Shown: piece after piece, positions 1 through 6,090 of the stretch
How the letters are laid out: each line of letters begins with the position of its first letter
Numbering within the stretch: position 1 is the stretch's first letter
Assembly (NCBI GenBank): GCA_937893815.1
Contig: CALCSH010000341.1
Coordinates: forward strand, 1 to 9,726
DNA: 9,726 nucleotides
Reading direction: 5' to 3'
DNA from: an uncultured Anaerolineae bacterium
GTDB lineage: Bacteria; Chloroflexota; Anaerolineae; Anaerolineales; UBA11858
Notes under the pieces: generated by a model
What the model was told of the DNA's origin: nothing
What the model saw: the letters and a program-made list of their open reading frames with translations, nothing else
Databases searched by the model: none
Translations under genes and position numbers: made by a program

Positions 1-683
1 ATCTGGCCACGATACACCACTTGCGCTCCATTGGAAAAATAACTCTGGGCGCGGTAGAGCGAGCCGAGGGTGTCCAGCATGGCGAGGGTAGCTTCGTTAC
101 TGGCTCGCATGGTGACTTCGGTCTCGCTGGTTCCCGGGCGTGTATATCGCTGCAATAACTTCAAAGCCAGATTCCCCCATCGGGCGCTCTCACGGATCAA
201 ATTCAACTCGGCTTCACTCTTGACCATCATCTGGTCTTCAATAAAGGCAGCCAAGGGAGCAGGTCGGACTCCGGTGAGATCGCTCAACGCCGGGCCGCGG
301 TAGCCAAAGATCCAAGGATAACCGTCATGATCAGCGCCAAAATCGCCCTGAATTTTCATCTCCGCCAGCAAATCTTTGAATATCGACATTGGGTGCGGGT
401 GGTGCGGATATTCCAGATAATAATCCACTCGATCGATCAGGGCATTGCCTGAAGCATGTTCAACCTCCAGGCGGGGAACAAACATGGCGCGCAGACCTGC
501 GGCATTAACAGCAAAGCCAATCGGGCGTTCTGTGGGGATAAATGCAAACCCGGTGTAGTAGAGAATATAATCGCGGTCAAAAAGTACCGCACCAGATAGT
601 TTTTGCTCCTGAAGGTAAGCCACCAGATGGTTAACACGCGCCTGATATTCTTCAGCCTGAATGTGGAATGAAGCTTTTTTCAT
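1..683 (-). CDS. M24-family Xaa-Pro peptidase-like protein, N-terminal part (partial)
   Basis: The reading frame starts at ATG 683-681 and stays open to the left edge, giving 227 codons; the C-terminal half is outside the window. Residues about 10-140 look like the creatinase/prolidase N-terminal domain (for example YYTGFAFIPTERPIGFAVN at 42-60). Residues about 150-200 enter the pita-bread catalytic domain, with the family-typical run 'MVKSEAELNLIRESAR' followed by 'TRPGTSETEV'. In this family the C-terminal domain holds two metal ions and cleaves X-Pro bonds, or acts as a creatinase-type hydrolase. Those metal ligands are beyond the edge, so activity and substrate cannot be judged. The start is supported by AAGGAAT about 5 bp upstream and by a TATAAT 47 bp upstream. 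No signal peptide is seen, so it is probably cytoplasmic. Family assignment is firm; exact specificity is unknown. Confidence 0.85.
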   Translation of the reverse strand, partial: MKKASFHIQAEEYQARVNHLVAYLQEQKLSGAVLFDRDYILYYTGFAFIPTERPIGFAVNAAGLRAMFVPRLEVEHASGNALIDRVDYYLEYPHHPHPMSIFKDLLAEMKIQGDFGADHDGYPWIFGYRGPALSDLTGVRPAPLAAFIEDQMMVKSEAELNLIRESARWGNLALKLLQRYTRPGTSETEVTMRASNEATLAMLDTLGSLYRAQSYFSNGAQVVYRGQ

Positions 684-729
684 ATATTCCTTTTCGTGGG
701 TTTCTGCAAACGAAGACCAGAAACCTGAA

Positions 730-735
730 ATTATA
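730..735 (-). promoter_or_regulatory. -10 box of the M24 peptidase gene
   Basis: The minus strand reads TATAAT here, a perfect sigma70-type -10 hexamer, 46 bp before the start codon at 683. No convincing -35 is seen: at 17-bp spacing the -35 position falls inside the left arm of the 745-808 palindrome and reads AGTGCG. The palindrome may therefore sit over the upstream part of the promoter. Inference from sequence only. Confidence 0.45.
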
Positions 736-744
736 GGGGTACAC

Positions 745-808
745 AGGTGGGACGCACTTCCAGCGTAGCATTTCTTTCGAAAAGCGCTCGGAAAAGTGCG
801 TCCCACCT
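745..808. repeat. Palindromic intergenic element (15-bp perfect arms)
   Basis: Arms 745-759 (AGGTGGGACGCACTT) and 794-808 (AAGTGCGTCCCACCT) are perfect reverse complements. The stem can be extended inward with small bulges through CC/GG and AGCG/CGCT. On the plus strand the stem runs into six T (808-813), which resembles an intrinsic terminator. However, both flanking genes are on the minus strand, so a plus-strand terminator has no obvious client. It may be a small dispersed palindromic element (REP- or MITE-like) lying just upstream of the M24 gene promoter. Repetition elsewhere in the genome cannot be seen from here. Confidence 0.6.
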
Positions 809-820
809 TTTTTGTCGCGT

Positions 821-850
821 TGAATGGAGCAGGCCGGATGCTCTCATTCA
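821..850 (-). terminator. Hairpin just downstream of the hydrolase gene
   Basis: TGAATG and GAGCA (821-831) pair with TGCTC and CATTCA (839-850), giving an 11-bp stem with one bulged T and a 7-nt loop. It begins 12 bp after the stop codon of the minus-strand hydrolase. No U-tract follows on the minus strand; the run of T lies before the stem. It is a possible transcription end or mRNA-stabilising 3' hairpin for the two-gene operon, not a classical intrinsic terminator. Confidence 0.4.
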
Positions 851-862
851 AAAAGATATAGG

Positions 863-1840
863 CTACTCAATCCCAAAAACCATTACCGCGAAATCAAGCA
901 TCAACTGAATGGCGGAAGGATCAATTTCAGGGCTTACCAGCATCATACCGTGGTCGTTTGCCGGCCATTCGTACATCTGATACAAATCGCCAGATGCCGA
1001 TTTACAGGCCTGCGCCGATTCGCCATCGCCAGTAGAGAAGAAACACCACACCGGGTAACTATCTTCATCGATGGCGGTAACAGCAGAAGTATATGCTACA
1101 TCCAAATAAGAACCGGGCGAGAGCGACAAAGCCCCCAGGCAGCTATCCGGGTACTGGTCATTGAGCCAGAAACAGCCATCCGGCGCGCCATCGGCCCCGA
1201 TGCTGGCACCCATGGCTATCAACATAGCCGGATCAACACCATCCAGGCCGCGGGCGGTATCCATTGCCGCCTGGGCATCTAGCAGCCAGCCATTGGGATT
1301 AAATCCGGAGCATTCATCGCTGAAACAGCGGAACGAAAATGTAAAGACGGCAAATGACTGTCCCTCCAGCATCGGCGGGAACCAGTCCGGAGAGAGCCAG
1401 GGGGCGGTATCGACATTGGCACTAGTGCCGCTGAGGCCGCGGCTTTGCAACCAGAATGCAATTTCGTTCCAGTCGTTTATGTCGCCACCTGCCCAGTGCA
1501 TCAGCACAATCATCGGGGCGGGATTGACCGCCGCGGGGTAATAACGCCCTTTCAATGCAAATCCATCGGCAGCCTGAAAATCGATATCCTGTGGTTCTGC
1601 AGGTAATGGCTCCAGAGTAGGTACAGCCGTCGGTTCAGGGGTCGCAGTGGGCGGCACTGGAGTCGGTTCAGGGGTTTCGGTGGGTGGTGGCGGTGGCTCC
1701 GTCGGTGGGGGTTCGGTGGGAGAGATTTGCGTAGGCGGTGGTGGCTGCGTAGGTTCAGCCGTGGGCTGCGCACCAATTTCACAGGCGGCTAGCATAATTA
1801 CAATCACCATAAGCACAATCACCGTCATAAACTTCTTCAT
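863..1840 (-). CDS. Lipoprotein alpha/beta hydrolase with Pro/Thr-rich stalk
   Basis: The 325-residue product has a lipoprotein signal: a basic start MKK, a hydrophobic stretch, and the lipobox L17-A-A-C20. Residues about 26-80 are a Pro/Thr/Glu-rich linker that would hold the enzyme away from the membrane. From about residue 85 an alpha/beta-hydrolase fold follows. The seen elements are LMHWAGGD (113-120; likely oxyanion/HG-like loop), the nucleophile elbow G211-A-S213-I-G215, a probable acid D272 (STGDGE) and a probable H297 (NDHGMM). Overall it resembles dienelactone-hydrolase-like enzymes; the substrate is unknown. Six further Cys (172, 177, 223, 234, 266, 279) are unusual and suit disulfides in an exported protein. 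The start has an excellent AAGGAGG site. It lies 15 bp after the OsmC-like gene, so it is the second gene of that operon. Confidence 0.85.
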   Translation of the reverse strand: MKKFMTVIVLMVIVIMLAACEIGAQPTAEPTQPPPPTQISPTEPPPTEPPPPPTETPEPTPVPPTATPEPTAVPTLEPLPAEPQDIDFQAADGFALKGRYYPAAVNPAPMIVLMHWAGGDINDWNEIAFWLQSRGLSGTSANVDTAPWLSPDWFPPMLEGQSFAVFTFSFRCFSDECSGFNPNGWLLDAQAAMDTARGLDGVDPAMLIAMGASIGADGAPDGCFWLNDQYPDSCLGALSLSPGSYLDVAYTSAVTAIDEDSYPVWCFFSTGDGESAQACKSASGDLYQMYEWPANDHGMMLVSPEIDPSAIQLMLDFAVMVFGIE

Positions 1841-1855
1841 TGGGATCCTCCTTTT

Positions 1856-2284
1856 TTATGGATCAACATACTCATACGAACTGGTAATCTCCACAGCAGG
1901 ACGTAAGGTAGCCAGCACAGAGCAATATTTATCTTCCGAAAGGGTTATCGCCCGCGCCAGTTTCTGTTCGTCAACTGCGCCTTTGACAAAATATTTCAAA
2001 TGAATGCTCACAAACGGATACGGTGGTTCCGTCTTTTGCTCACCGGTGCATTGAACTTCCAGCGAATCCAAAGGTTCGCGTTGTTTTTCCAAAATTGTCA
2101 CCACGTCGTACATGGAACACGAAGCCGCCGACATCAGCAATAAATCGGAGGGTTTCACTGCGTTCCAATTTGGCTCGCGCTGGCGATCATAACCAATGCT
2201 TATTGTACTGCCGCGTGAATCTGAACCGACAAAAAACGTGGCATCTACCCATTTTAATGTAACCGTTCCTGAAACTGTATCCAT
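1856..2284 (-). CDS. OsmC/Ohr-family protein (probable thiol peroxidase)
   Basis: The product is 142 residues, the usual length for this family. The two characteristic cysteines are present: C56 in MSAASCSMYDVV and C121 in LSEDKYCSVLATL. In OsmC/Ohr proteins this pair reduces organic or fatty-acid hydroperoxides, and the general sequence is closest to the YhfA/OsmC branch, not to classical Ohr (inference). C79 is an extra cysteine. There is no signal peptide, so it should be cytoplasmic. The start at ATG 2284 is the only plausible one, although the nearest purine-rich site (AAAGGA) is about 13 bp away, longer than ideal. It is the first gene of a two-gene operon with the lipoprotein hydrolase and has its own clear promoter at 2333-2361. 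The functional link between the two genes is not evident. Confidence 0.9.
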   Translation of the reverse strand: MDTVSGTVTLKWVDATFFVGSDSRGSTISIGYDRQREPNWNAVKPSDLLLMSAASCSMYDVVTILEKQREPLDSLEVQCTGEQKTEPPYPFVSIHLKYFVKGAVDEQKLARAITLSEDKYCSVLATLRPAVEITSSYEYVDP

Positions 2285-2332
2285 AACAATTATTTAATCC
2301 TTTTGGCAATTATGCGGGCTGCTATCTTCACC

Positions 2333-2361
2333 ATTATGGGAGAAGGATGTTCAAAAGTCAA
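2333..2361 (-). promoter_or_regulatory. Sigma70-type promoter of the OsmC-like/hydrolase operon
   Basis: The minus strand has TTGACT (2361-2356), a 17-bp spacer and CATAAT (2338-2333). This is a near-consensus promoter with ideal spacing. Transcription would start near 2326, leaving a leader of about 42 nt to the ATG at 2284. It sits in the 99-bp gap after the histone-deacetylase-like gene, so the operon can be transcribed independently of that gene. Confidence 0.7.
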
Positions 2362-2383
2362 GCATCACCCGCGTACTAAGATT

Positions 2384-3409
2384 TTACAAACCCCAAAGCG
2401 ACATTGACTGCCCCAGCATGGATTTCCACGATTCCGTTTCAGGCTGGGGAGGCATGTCCAGGGGATCGCCACAACCTTGAGAGAGCAGCGCCGACACCAC
2501 AGCCTGGGCGCAGGCCGCGGCGGCATCCAAATCATAGCCGCCTTCCAGAATCAGAGCGATGCGCCCCTGGCAGTTTGCATCTGCCCAGGTGCACAAGCGC
2601 GCGATGAGCGCTTTGTAGCCTCCCGTCGTCAACAGCAAACTCCCCAGAGGGTCGCGCCAGTGCGGGTCGAAGCCATAACTGACCAGAATCATCTGCGGGG
2701 CGTAGCGATCCAGCAAGGGTAGAATCAACGCATCCATCACAGAAATAAAAGCCGTATCCCCCGAATAAGCGGGCAGCGGAAAGTTAGCCGTCATCCCTTC
2801 GCCATCCCCAATGCCGATCTCGTCCACTCGCCCTGTGCCCGGATAATGTGGGGATTGATGCGTCGAAAAATAAAACACATCCCCGCGAGCGTAAAAAATA
2901 TCCTGCGTGCCATTGCCATGATGCTGATCGAGATCAATGATGGCGATACGCTGTGCTCCAGCGTTTTGCAACAAATCTTCGGCGGCCAGGGCAATATTAT
3001 TGAGCAAGCAAAAACCCATTCCCTGCCCAGTGGTTGCATGATGCCCGGGCGGGCGCGTCAGCGCAAAACCGCGCTGCGCTGCGCCGCGCCACACCGCCCG
3101 GCTGGCGGCCACGGCGCCCCCAGCGGCGTTGAGCGCCAGATCCCAAGATTCGGTCGTGGTGTAGGTATCCATATCCAAACGCTGGCCGCGGGCGCAAGCA
3201 CGTTGTAATACCTTGAGATAGCTCGGCTCGTGGATGGATTCCAGTACGTTGGGTGTCACATCCGCAGGCGGCAACTTCAGGTACGGTTCCCACAAACCGG
3301 CTTCATCCAGGGCGCGGCGCATGGTCTCGACGCGTTCCGGGCGTTCCGGATGACCACGCTCGAAATGAGCTTCATGGCCTTCAGGGTAAAAATAAACAAG
3401 CTCGTGCAT
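2384..3409 (-). CDS. Histone deacetylase-fold zinc amidohydrolase
   Basis: With the start at ATG 3409-3407 the product is 341 residues, typical for bacterial HDAC-like deacetylases (acetylpolyamine amidohydrolase / acetoin-utilisation type). Active-site elements are all present: RPPGHHA (catalytic pair H123/H124), DLDQHHGNG (zinc ligands D161 and H163), SYGFDPH (zinc ligand D248), and EGGYD (transition-state Tyr292). The enzyme should remove acetyl groups from lysine or polyamine substrates in the cytoplasm; which substrate cannot be told. The frame continues upstream to 3568, but the extra 53 residues only translate the palindrome at 3471-3525. The 3409 start has GGAG about 7 bp upstream and begins the conserved 'HELVYFYPEGHEAHF' run, so it is preferred. 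It is divergent from the alaX-like gene. Confidence 0.93.
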   Translation of the reverse strand: MHELVYFYPEGHEAHFERGHPERPERVETMRRALDEAGLWEPYLKLPPADVTPNVLESIHEPSYLKVLQRACARGQRLDMDTYTTTESWDLALNAAGGAVAASRAVWRGAAQRGFALTRPPGHHATTGQGMGFCLLNNIALAAEDLLQNAGAQRIAIIDLDQHHGNGTQDIFYARGDVFYFSTHQSPHYPGTGRVDEIGIGDGEGMTANFPLPAYSGDTAFISVMDALILPLLDRYAPQMILVSYGFDPHWRDPLGSLLLTTGGYKALIARLCTWADANCQGRIALILEGGYDLDAAAACAQAVVSALLSQGCGDPLDMPPQPETESWKSMLGQSMSLWGL

Positions 3410-3444
3410 AGCAAGCTCCGAGGGGGATTGATTGAAACATATGG

Positions 3445-3552
3445 GGTCTCTGAGATTTCGCAAGGTAAAGCCCAGATTTGGGGGTGTGGCGGGTGTGAAA
3501 CACCCGCCACACCCCCAAATCTGGGAACCTCCACGCAAAGTCTCAAAGAGCC
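3445..3552. repeat. Long palindrome with a perfect 26-bp stem
   Basis: The core 3471-3525 is a perfect hairpin: 26-bp arms beginning CCCAGATTTGGGGGTGTGGC and a 3-nt loop GAA (3497-3499). Outside it, 3445-3470 and 3526-3552 are imperfect inverted copies sharing a CTCT..GAGA..TTTGCG-like pattern, so the whole element spans about 108 bp. It lies between the divergent promoters and the HDAC-like gene, and would form a strong hairpin in that gene's leader if transcription starts near 3587. No transposase or clear target duplication is seen. Its translation creates false N-terminal extensions on both flanking genes. Confidence 0.85.
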
Positions 3553-3593
3553 TAAATTTCAGTACCATTCAGCAAGCCGTAACGGCTGCATTC

Positions 3594-3602
3594 ATTGTAC
3601 CA
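3594..3602 (-). promoter_or_regulatory. Extended -10 motif facing the HDAC-like gene
   Basis: The minus strand reads TGGTACAAT (TG-N-TACAAT, extended -10). It is the left half of a perfect 10-bp inverted repeat (3594-3603 and 3625-3634). Transcription would start near 3587 and give a leader of about 178 nt that contains the 26-bp hairpin. No -35 is evident, which is normal for extended -10 promoters. Inference only. Confidence 0.4.
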
Positions 3603-3625
3603 GTGATCACACACGAGATGCCTGC

Positions 3626-3634
3626 TGGTACAAT
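3626..3634 (+). promoter_or_regulatory. Extended -10 motif facing the alaX-like gene
   Basis: TGGTACAAT on the plus strand, the mirror image of the motif at 3594-3602. The likely transcription start is near 3641, giving a leader of about 72 nt. The following GG plus six T (3637-3642) after the 10-bp inverted repeat also looks like an intrinsic terminator. Since no plus-strand gene lies upstream, a promoter is the better reading. The TGATCA palindrome at 3604-3609 lies in the spacer. Confidence 0.45.
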
Positions 3635-3639
3635 GGTTT

Positions 3640-3673
3640 TTTAGGAACTACCGTGAGAAACCCAGAGACCCGG
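3640..3673 (+). repeat. 5'-leader repeat, copy 1
   Basis: TTTAGGAACTACCGTGAGAA and following bases, then CAGAGACCCGG at 3663-3673. The same two blocks occur on the minus strand at 9265-9243 and 9220-9210 (21 of 23 and 11 of 11 matches), also upstream of a gene and pointing towards it. Here the blocks are adjacent; in the other copy they are 22 bp apart. It ends 39 bp before the alaX-like start codon. Confidence 0.6.
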
Positions 3674-3712
3674 TACACTATTGGTGAGCCTTTTCACCAC
3701 TCAGGAGAACCA

Positions 3713-4435
3713 ATGACACAATTACTCTATCACGAAGACAGCTACTTAAAAGAATTCGAAGCTACCATCAGCGCTGTGGACGAAGACAACCATGGACTGA
3801 TCCTCAACCGCACAGCCTTTTTCCCCGGCGGGGGCGGACAACTCCCCGATCGCGGCACGCTGACCGTTGAGGGGATAACATATCCGCTCAAACGTGCCAA
3901 AAATATCGCCGGGCAAATTGTCCACCTGTTAGAAGACAACGTATCGCTCCCGGCAGTTGGCGAAACCGTTCACGGTCAACTCGACTGGGAACTCCGCTAC
4001 CAACTCATGCGCACGCACACCGCCATGCATATTCTGTGCGGAGTCATCTTCCGCGATTACGGTGCTTCCGTCACCGGTGGCAATATGGATCCGCTGCAAG
4101 GTCGTATGGATTTCGAATTCGAGACAATGCGAAAAGAACTCGTCGAGGCGATCAACGCCGCCATCAACGCCGAAGTCGCCAAGGCCCGCCCGGTAAGCTG
4201 GCGCTCGCTGCCGCGCGCCCAAGCCTTCCAGATTCCCGATCTGATCCGTACGAAAATCAACCTGCTGCCAGAGGGCATCGCCGAAGTGCGCGTCGTCGAA
4301 ATCGCAGGCCTCGACTTGCAAGCCGACGGCGGCACGCATGTGCGCAACACGTCCGAGGTCGGAACGATCCACGTTACCGATTACAAGAGCAAGGGAAAAA
4401 TCAATAAGCGCATTTATGTGGAATTAGGTGATTAG
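3713..4435 (+). CDS. alaX: AlaX-type alanyl-tRNA editing protein
   Basis: The 240-residue product matches the free-standing editing domain related to the C-terminal part of alanyl-tRNA synthetase (AlaX-M-like size). It would hydrolyse Ser-tRNA(Ala) or Gly-tRNA(Ala) in the cytoplasm. Visible motifs are the Gly-rich FFPGGGGQLPDRG (36-48), the HxxxH zinc motif H102-TAM-H106, and ADGGTHVRNTSEVG (204-217) with H209. The residue four before H209 is D205, where many family members have a Cys zinc ligand (CxxxH). The start at 3713 has AGGAGA at ideal distance. The frame is open back to 3230, but that upstream part overlaps the palindrome and the promoter, so it is not coding. The FAD oxidoreductase follows after 71 bp and may be co-transcribed. 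Confidence 0.9.
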   Translation: MTQLLYHEDSYLKEFEATISAVDEDNHGLILNRTAFFPGGGGQLPDRGTLTVEGITYPLKRAKNIAGQIVHLLEDNVSLPAVGETVHGQLDWELRYQLMRTHTAMHILCGVIFRDYGASVTGGNMDPLQGRMDFEFETMRKELVEAINAAINAEVAKARPVSWRSLPRAQAFQIPDLIRTKINLLPEGIAEVRVVEIAGLDLQADGGTHVRNTSEVGTIHVTDYKSKGKINKRIYVELGD

Positions 4436-4497
4436 GATTTAGGTAATCAGGTAATTAGGGATACCCTAAGCACCCAATACCCAATCACCGAATACCT
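4423..4497. repeat. Degenerate 7-8-bp unit array forming an imperfect palindrome
   Basis: The left half is made of units like ATTAGGTG, ATTAGG, ATTTAGGTA, ATCAGGTA, ATTAGGG. The right half carries reverse-complement units (CCCTAAG, CACCCAAT, ACCCAAT, CACCGAAT, ACC). They meet at TTAGGG-ATA-CCCTAA (4455-4469), a 6-bp perfect stem with a 3-nt loop, extended by imperfect pairing. The array begins inside the last codons of the alaX-like gene and supplies its stop codon (4433-4435). It fills the gap before the FAD oxidoreductase. It may attenuate transcription between the two genes; there is no U-tract. Confidence 0.65.
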
Positions 4498-4506
4498 GTT
4501 TGTATC

Positions 4507-5904
4507 ATGAAACCATCAACTCACACCCTCATCTGCGGAGCGGGCATTGCGGGCATCTCCGCCGCTTACCATCTCGCCGTGCGCCACGGCATCCGCGGCA
4601 TCACCCTTGTCGATGAGCGTCCCCCGCTCACGCTGACCAGCGACAAATCTACCGAGTGCTACCGCAACTGGTGGCCCGATGCGCCGATGGTCGGCCTGAT
4701 GAATCGCTCGATTGATATCCTCGAAGAACTCGCTGAGGCGAGCGGGAATAGTTTTCATTTGAATCGGCGCGGCTATTTATATTTGACTGCCGATCCGGAG
4801 AAAATCCCAGCCTTTGAACAGGAGGCTCAGACTCCCTCACAGTTGGGTGCTGGCCCATTGAGAACGTACCGTTCCCCGGGCGAGGCCGCGGTCTATCGGC
4901 CATCCACGACCGAGGGCTTCCGCGGCGTCCCCGATGGGGCAGATTTATTCCTCGACCGCGCCGCCATCCGAGAACACTTCCCCTATCTGCCTGATACCAT
5001 CAACGCCGCACTGCACGCCCGTCGGGCAGGCTGGTTCAGCGCCCAGCAATTGGGCATGTACATGCTCGAACAAGCCCGCGCTCACGGGGTGGAATTCGTG
5101 CGCGCTCGCGTGACGGAGGTCAACCAATCACATGGACGCGTAACAACAGTGCGACTCAATGACGGCTCGACGATTTCGACGCAGAATTTCGTCAACGCCG
5201 CCGGACCATTAGCCAAAGAAGTCGGCAGAATGCTTGAGCTTGATCTGCCCATCCACACCGAGCTGCATCTCAAAGTGGCCTTGCGAGACCGGTTGGGCGT
5301 GGTGCCGCGTCAGGCACCCATGTTGATCTGGACCGATCCCCAAACCCTGAACTGGTCTGCCGAAGAACGCCAATTCCTGGCCGAAGACAATCATACATGC
5401 TGGTTGCTGAACGAAATGCCCGCGGGCGCGCATACTCGTCCCGAAGGCACTGCTGATAGCGATATCATTCTCTTATTATGGGAATATAAAAATCACCAAA
5501 TTGAACGCGCCTCAGAAGTGCACCCAACTTCAAACCGGCCCATCATCCCACCCCCCCTGGACGAGATGTACCCCGAGATCGCCCTGCGCGGTATGGCCGC
5601 CATGTTGCCGCGCTTCCGCGATTATTTCGAGCAAATGCCCCGACCCGTGCTGGATGGCGGCTACTACACCAAAACCCGCGAGAACCGCCCATTGATCAGT
5701 CCGCTGCCCGTGGAAGGTGCCTATCTCATCGGGGCGCTATCCGGCTACGGATTGATGTCAGCCTGCGGAGCGGGCGACCTGCTCGCCGCCCATATCACCG
5801 GGAGTGAACTGCCCTCTTACGCGGCAGCCTTCGCTTTGGAACGCTACAACGATCCAGAATATCAAAAAATTCTCGATGACTGGCAAGACGCCGGTCAGTT
5901 ATAA
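4507..5904 (+). CDS. DAO-family FAD-dependent oxidoreductase
   Basis: The 465-residue product begins with a Rossmann FAD-binding motif (LICGAGIAGISAAYHLA, G11-x-G13-xx-G16) and an acidic residue after strand 2 (LVDE, 35-37) that would bind the FAD ribose. Other D-amino-acid-oxidase/sarcosine-oxidase-like features are VNAAGPLAKEVG (229-240) and a C-terminal FAD contact region GALSGYGLMSACGAGDLLAA (409-428). Length and pattern fit the sarcosine/dimethylglycine-dehydrogenase-like group. The early run DKSTECYRNWWPD (46-58) is likely near the active site. The substrate is probably an amine or amino acid but cannot be named. The protein appears cytoplasmic. The start coincides with the first strand of the fold, yet no Shine-Dalgarno site precedes it, so translation may depend on the upstream gene or be weak. 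Directly after its stop, the frame stays open into a gene remnant. Confidence 0.85.
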   Translation: MKPSTHTLICGAGIAGISAAYHLAVRHGIRGITLVDERPPLTLTSDKSTECYRNWWPDAPMVGLMNRSIDILEELAEASGNSFHLNRRGYLYLTADPEKIPAFEQEAQTPSQLGAGPLRTYRSPGEAAVYRPSTTEGFRGVPDGADLFLDRAAIREHFPYLPDTINAALHARRAGWFSAQQLGMYMLEQARAHGVEFVRARVTEVNQSHGRVTTVRLNDGSTISTQNFVNAAGPLAKEVGRMLELDLPIHTELHLKVALRDRLGVVPRQAPMLIWTDPQTLNWSAEERQFLAEDNHTCWLLNEMPAGAHTRPEGTADSDIILLLWEYKNHQIERASEVHPTSNRPIIPPPLDEMYPEIALRGMAAMLPRFRDYFEQMPRPVLDGGYYTKTRENRPLISPLPVEGAYLIGALSGYGLMSACGAGDLLAAHITGSELPSYAAAFALERYNDPEYQKILDDWQDAGQL

Positions 5905-5970
5905 TACGGCCGCGTAGGGCAGCCTCACAACACTATCCTCCGCGGCAAACTATTTCAAGTAGGGTTTTCG

Positions 5971-6090
5971 GTAACTGCTCAGGCTGACGCCTTCGCAGAG
6001 ACAATACCGAAAAAATGGGTGTGCATGGGGGCTGCGCCCCCATGCACACCCATTTTTTCGGCTTCCCTTGGTTCGAGGCTGAGCAGTTAC
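5971..6090. repeat. Nested palindromic element with 12-bp terminal inverted repeats
   Basis: Outer arms GTAACTGCTCAG (5971-5982) and CTGAGCAGTTAC (6079-6090) are perfect reverse complements. Inside sits a perfect hairpin, 6007-6061, with 26-bp arms (starting CCGAAAAAATGGGTGTGCAT) and a 3-nt loop TGC. The size (120 bp), terminal repeats and lack of coding suggest a MITE-like element. Ends starting GTAA recall IS66-type termini, but the 8-bp flanks (5963-5970 and 6091-6098) do not match, so there is no target duplication. It sits directly against the saccharopine-dehydrogenase-like remnant. Confidence 0.75.

Noticed and set aside
824..1282. Plus-strand frame of 152 codons
   Set aside because: It lies opposite the hydrolase coding region and has no recognisable domain.
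1647..2003. Glycine-rich plus-strand frame
   Set aside because: It is the antisense of the Pro/Thr-rich lipoprotein stalk and its signal peptide; no ribosome site or domain.
3410..3568. N-terminal extension of the HDAC-like gene up to 3568
   Set aside because: The extra 53 residues are a translation of the perfect palindrome and its arms; the start at 3409 has a ribosome site and begins the conserved domain.
3594..3642. Intrinsic terminator (10-bp stem plus T6)
   Set aside because: No plus-strand gene lies upstream to be terminated, the loop is 21 nt, and both arms read as extended -10 promoters.
3230..3712. Upstream extension of the alaX-like reading frame
   Set aside because: It overlaps the HDAC-like gene on the other strand, the palindrome and the promoter; AGGAGA at ideal distance marks 3713 as the start.
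4423..4497. CRISPR or simple microsatellite
   Set aside because: Units are only 7-8 bp, degenerate, lack spacers and turn into their own reverse complement half-way.
5971..6090. Complete insertion sequence
   Set aside because: Only 120 bp, no transposase frame and no matching flanks; at most a MITE-like relic.
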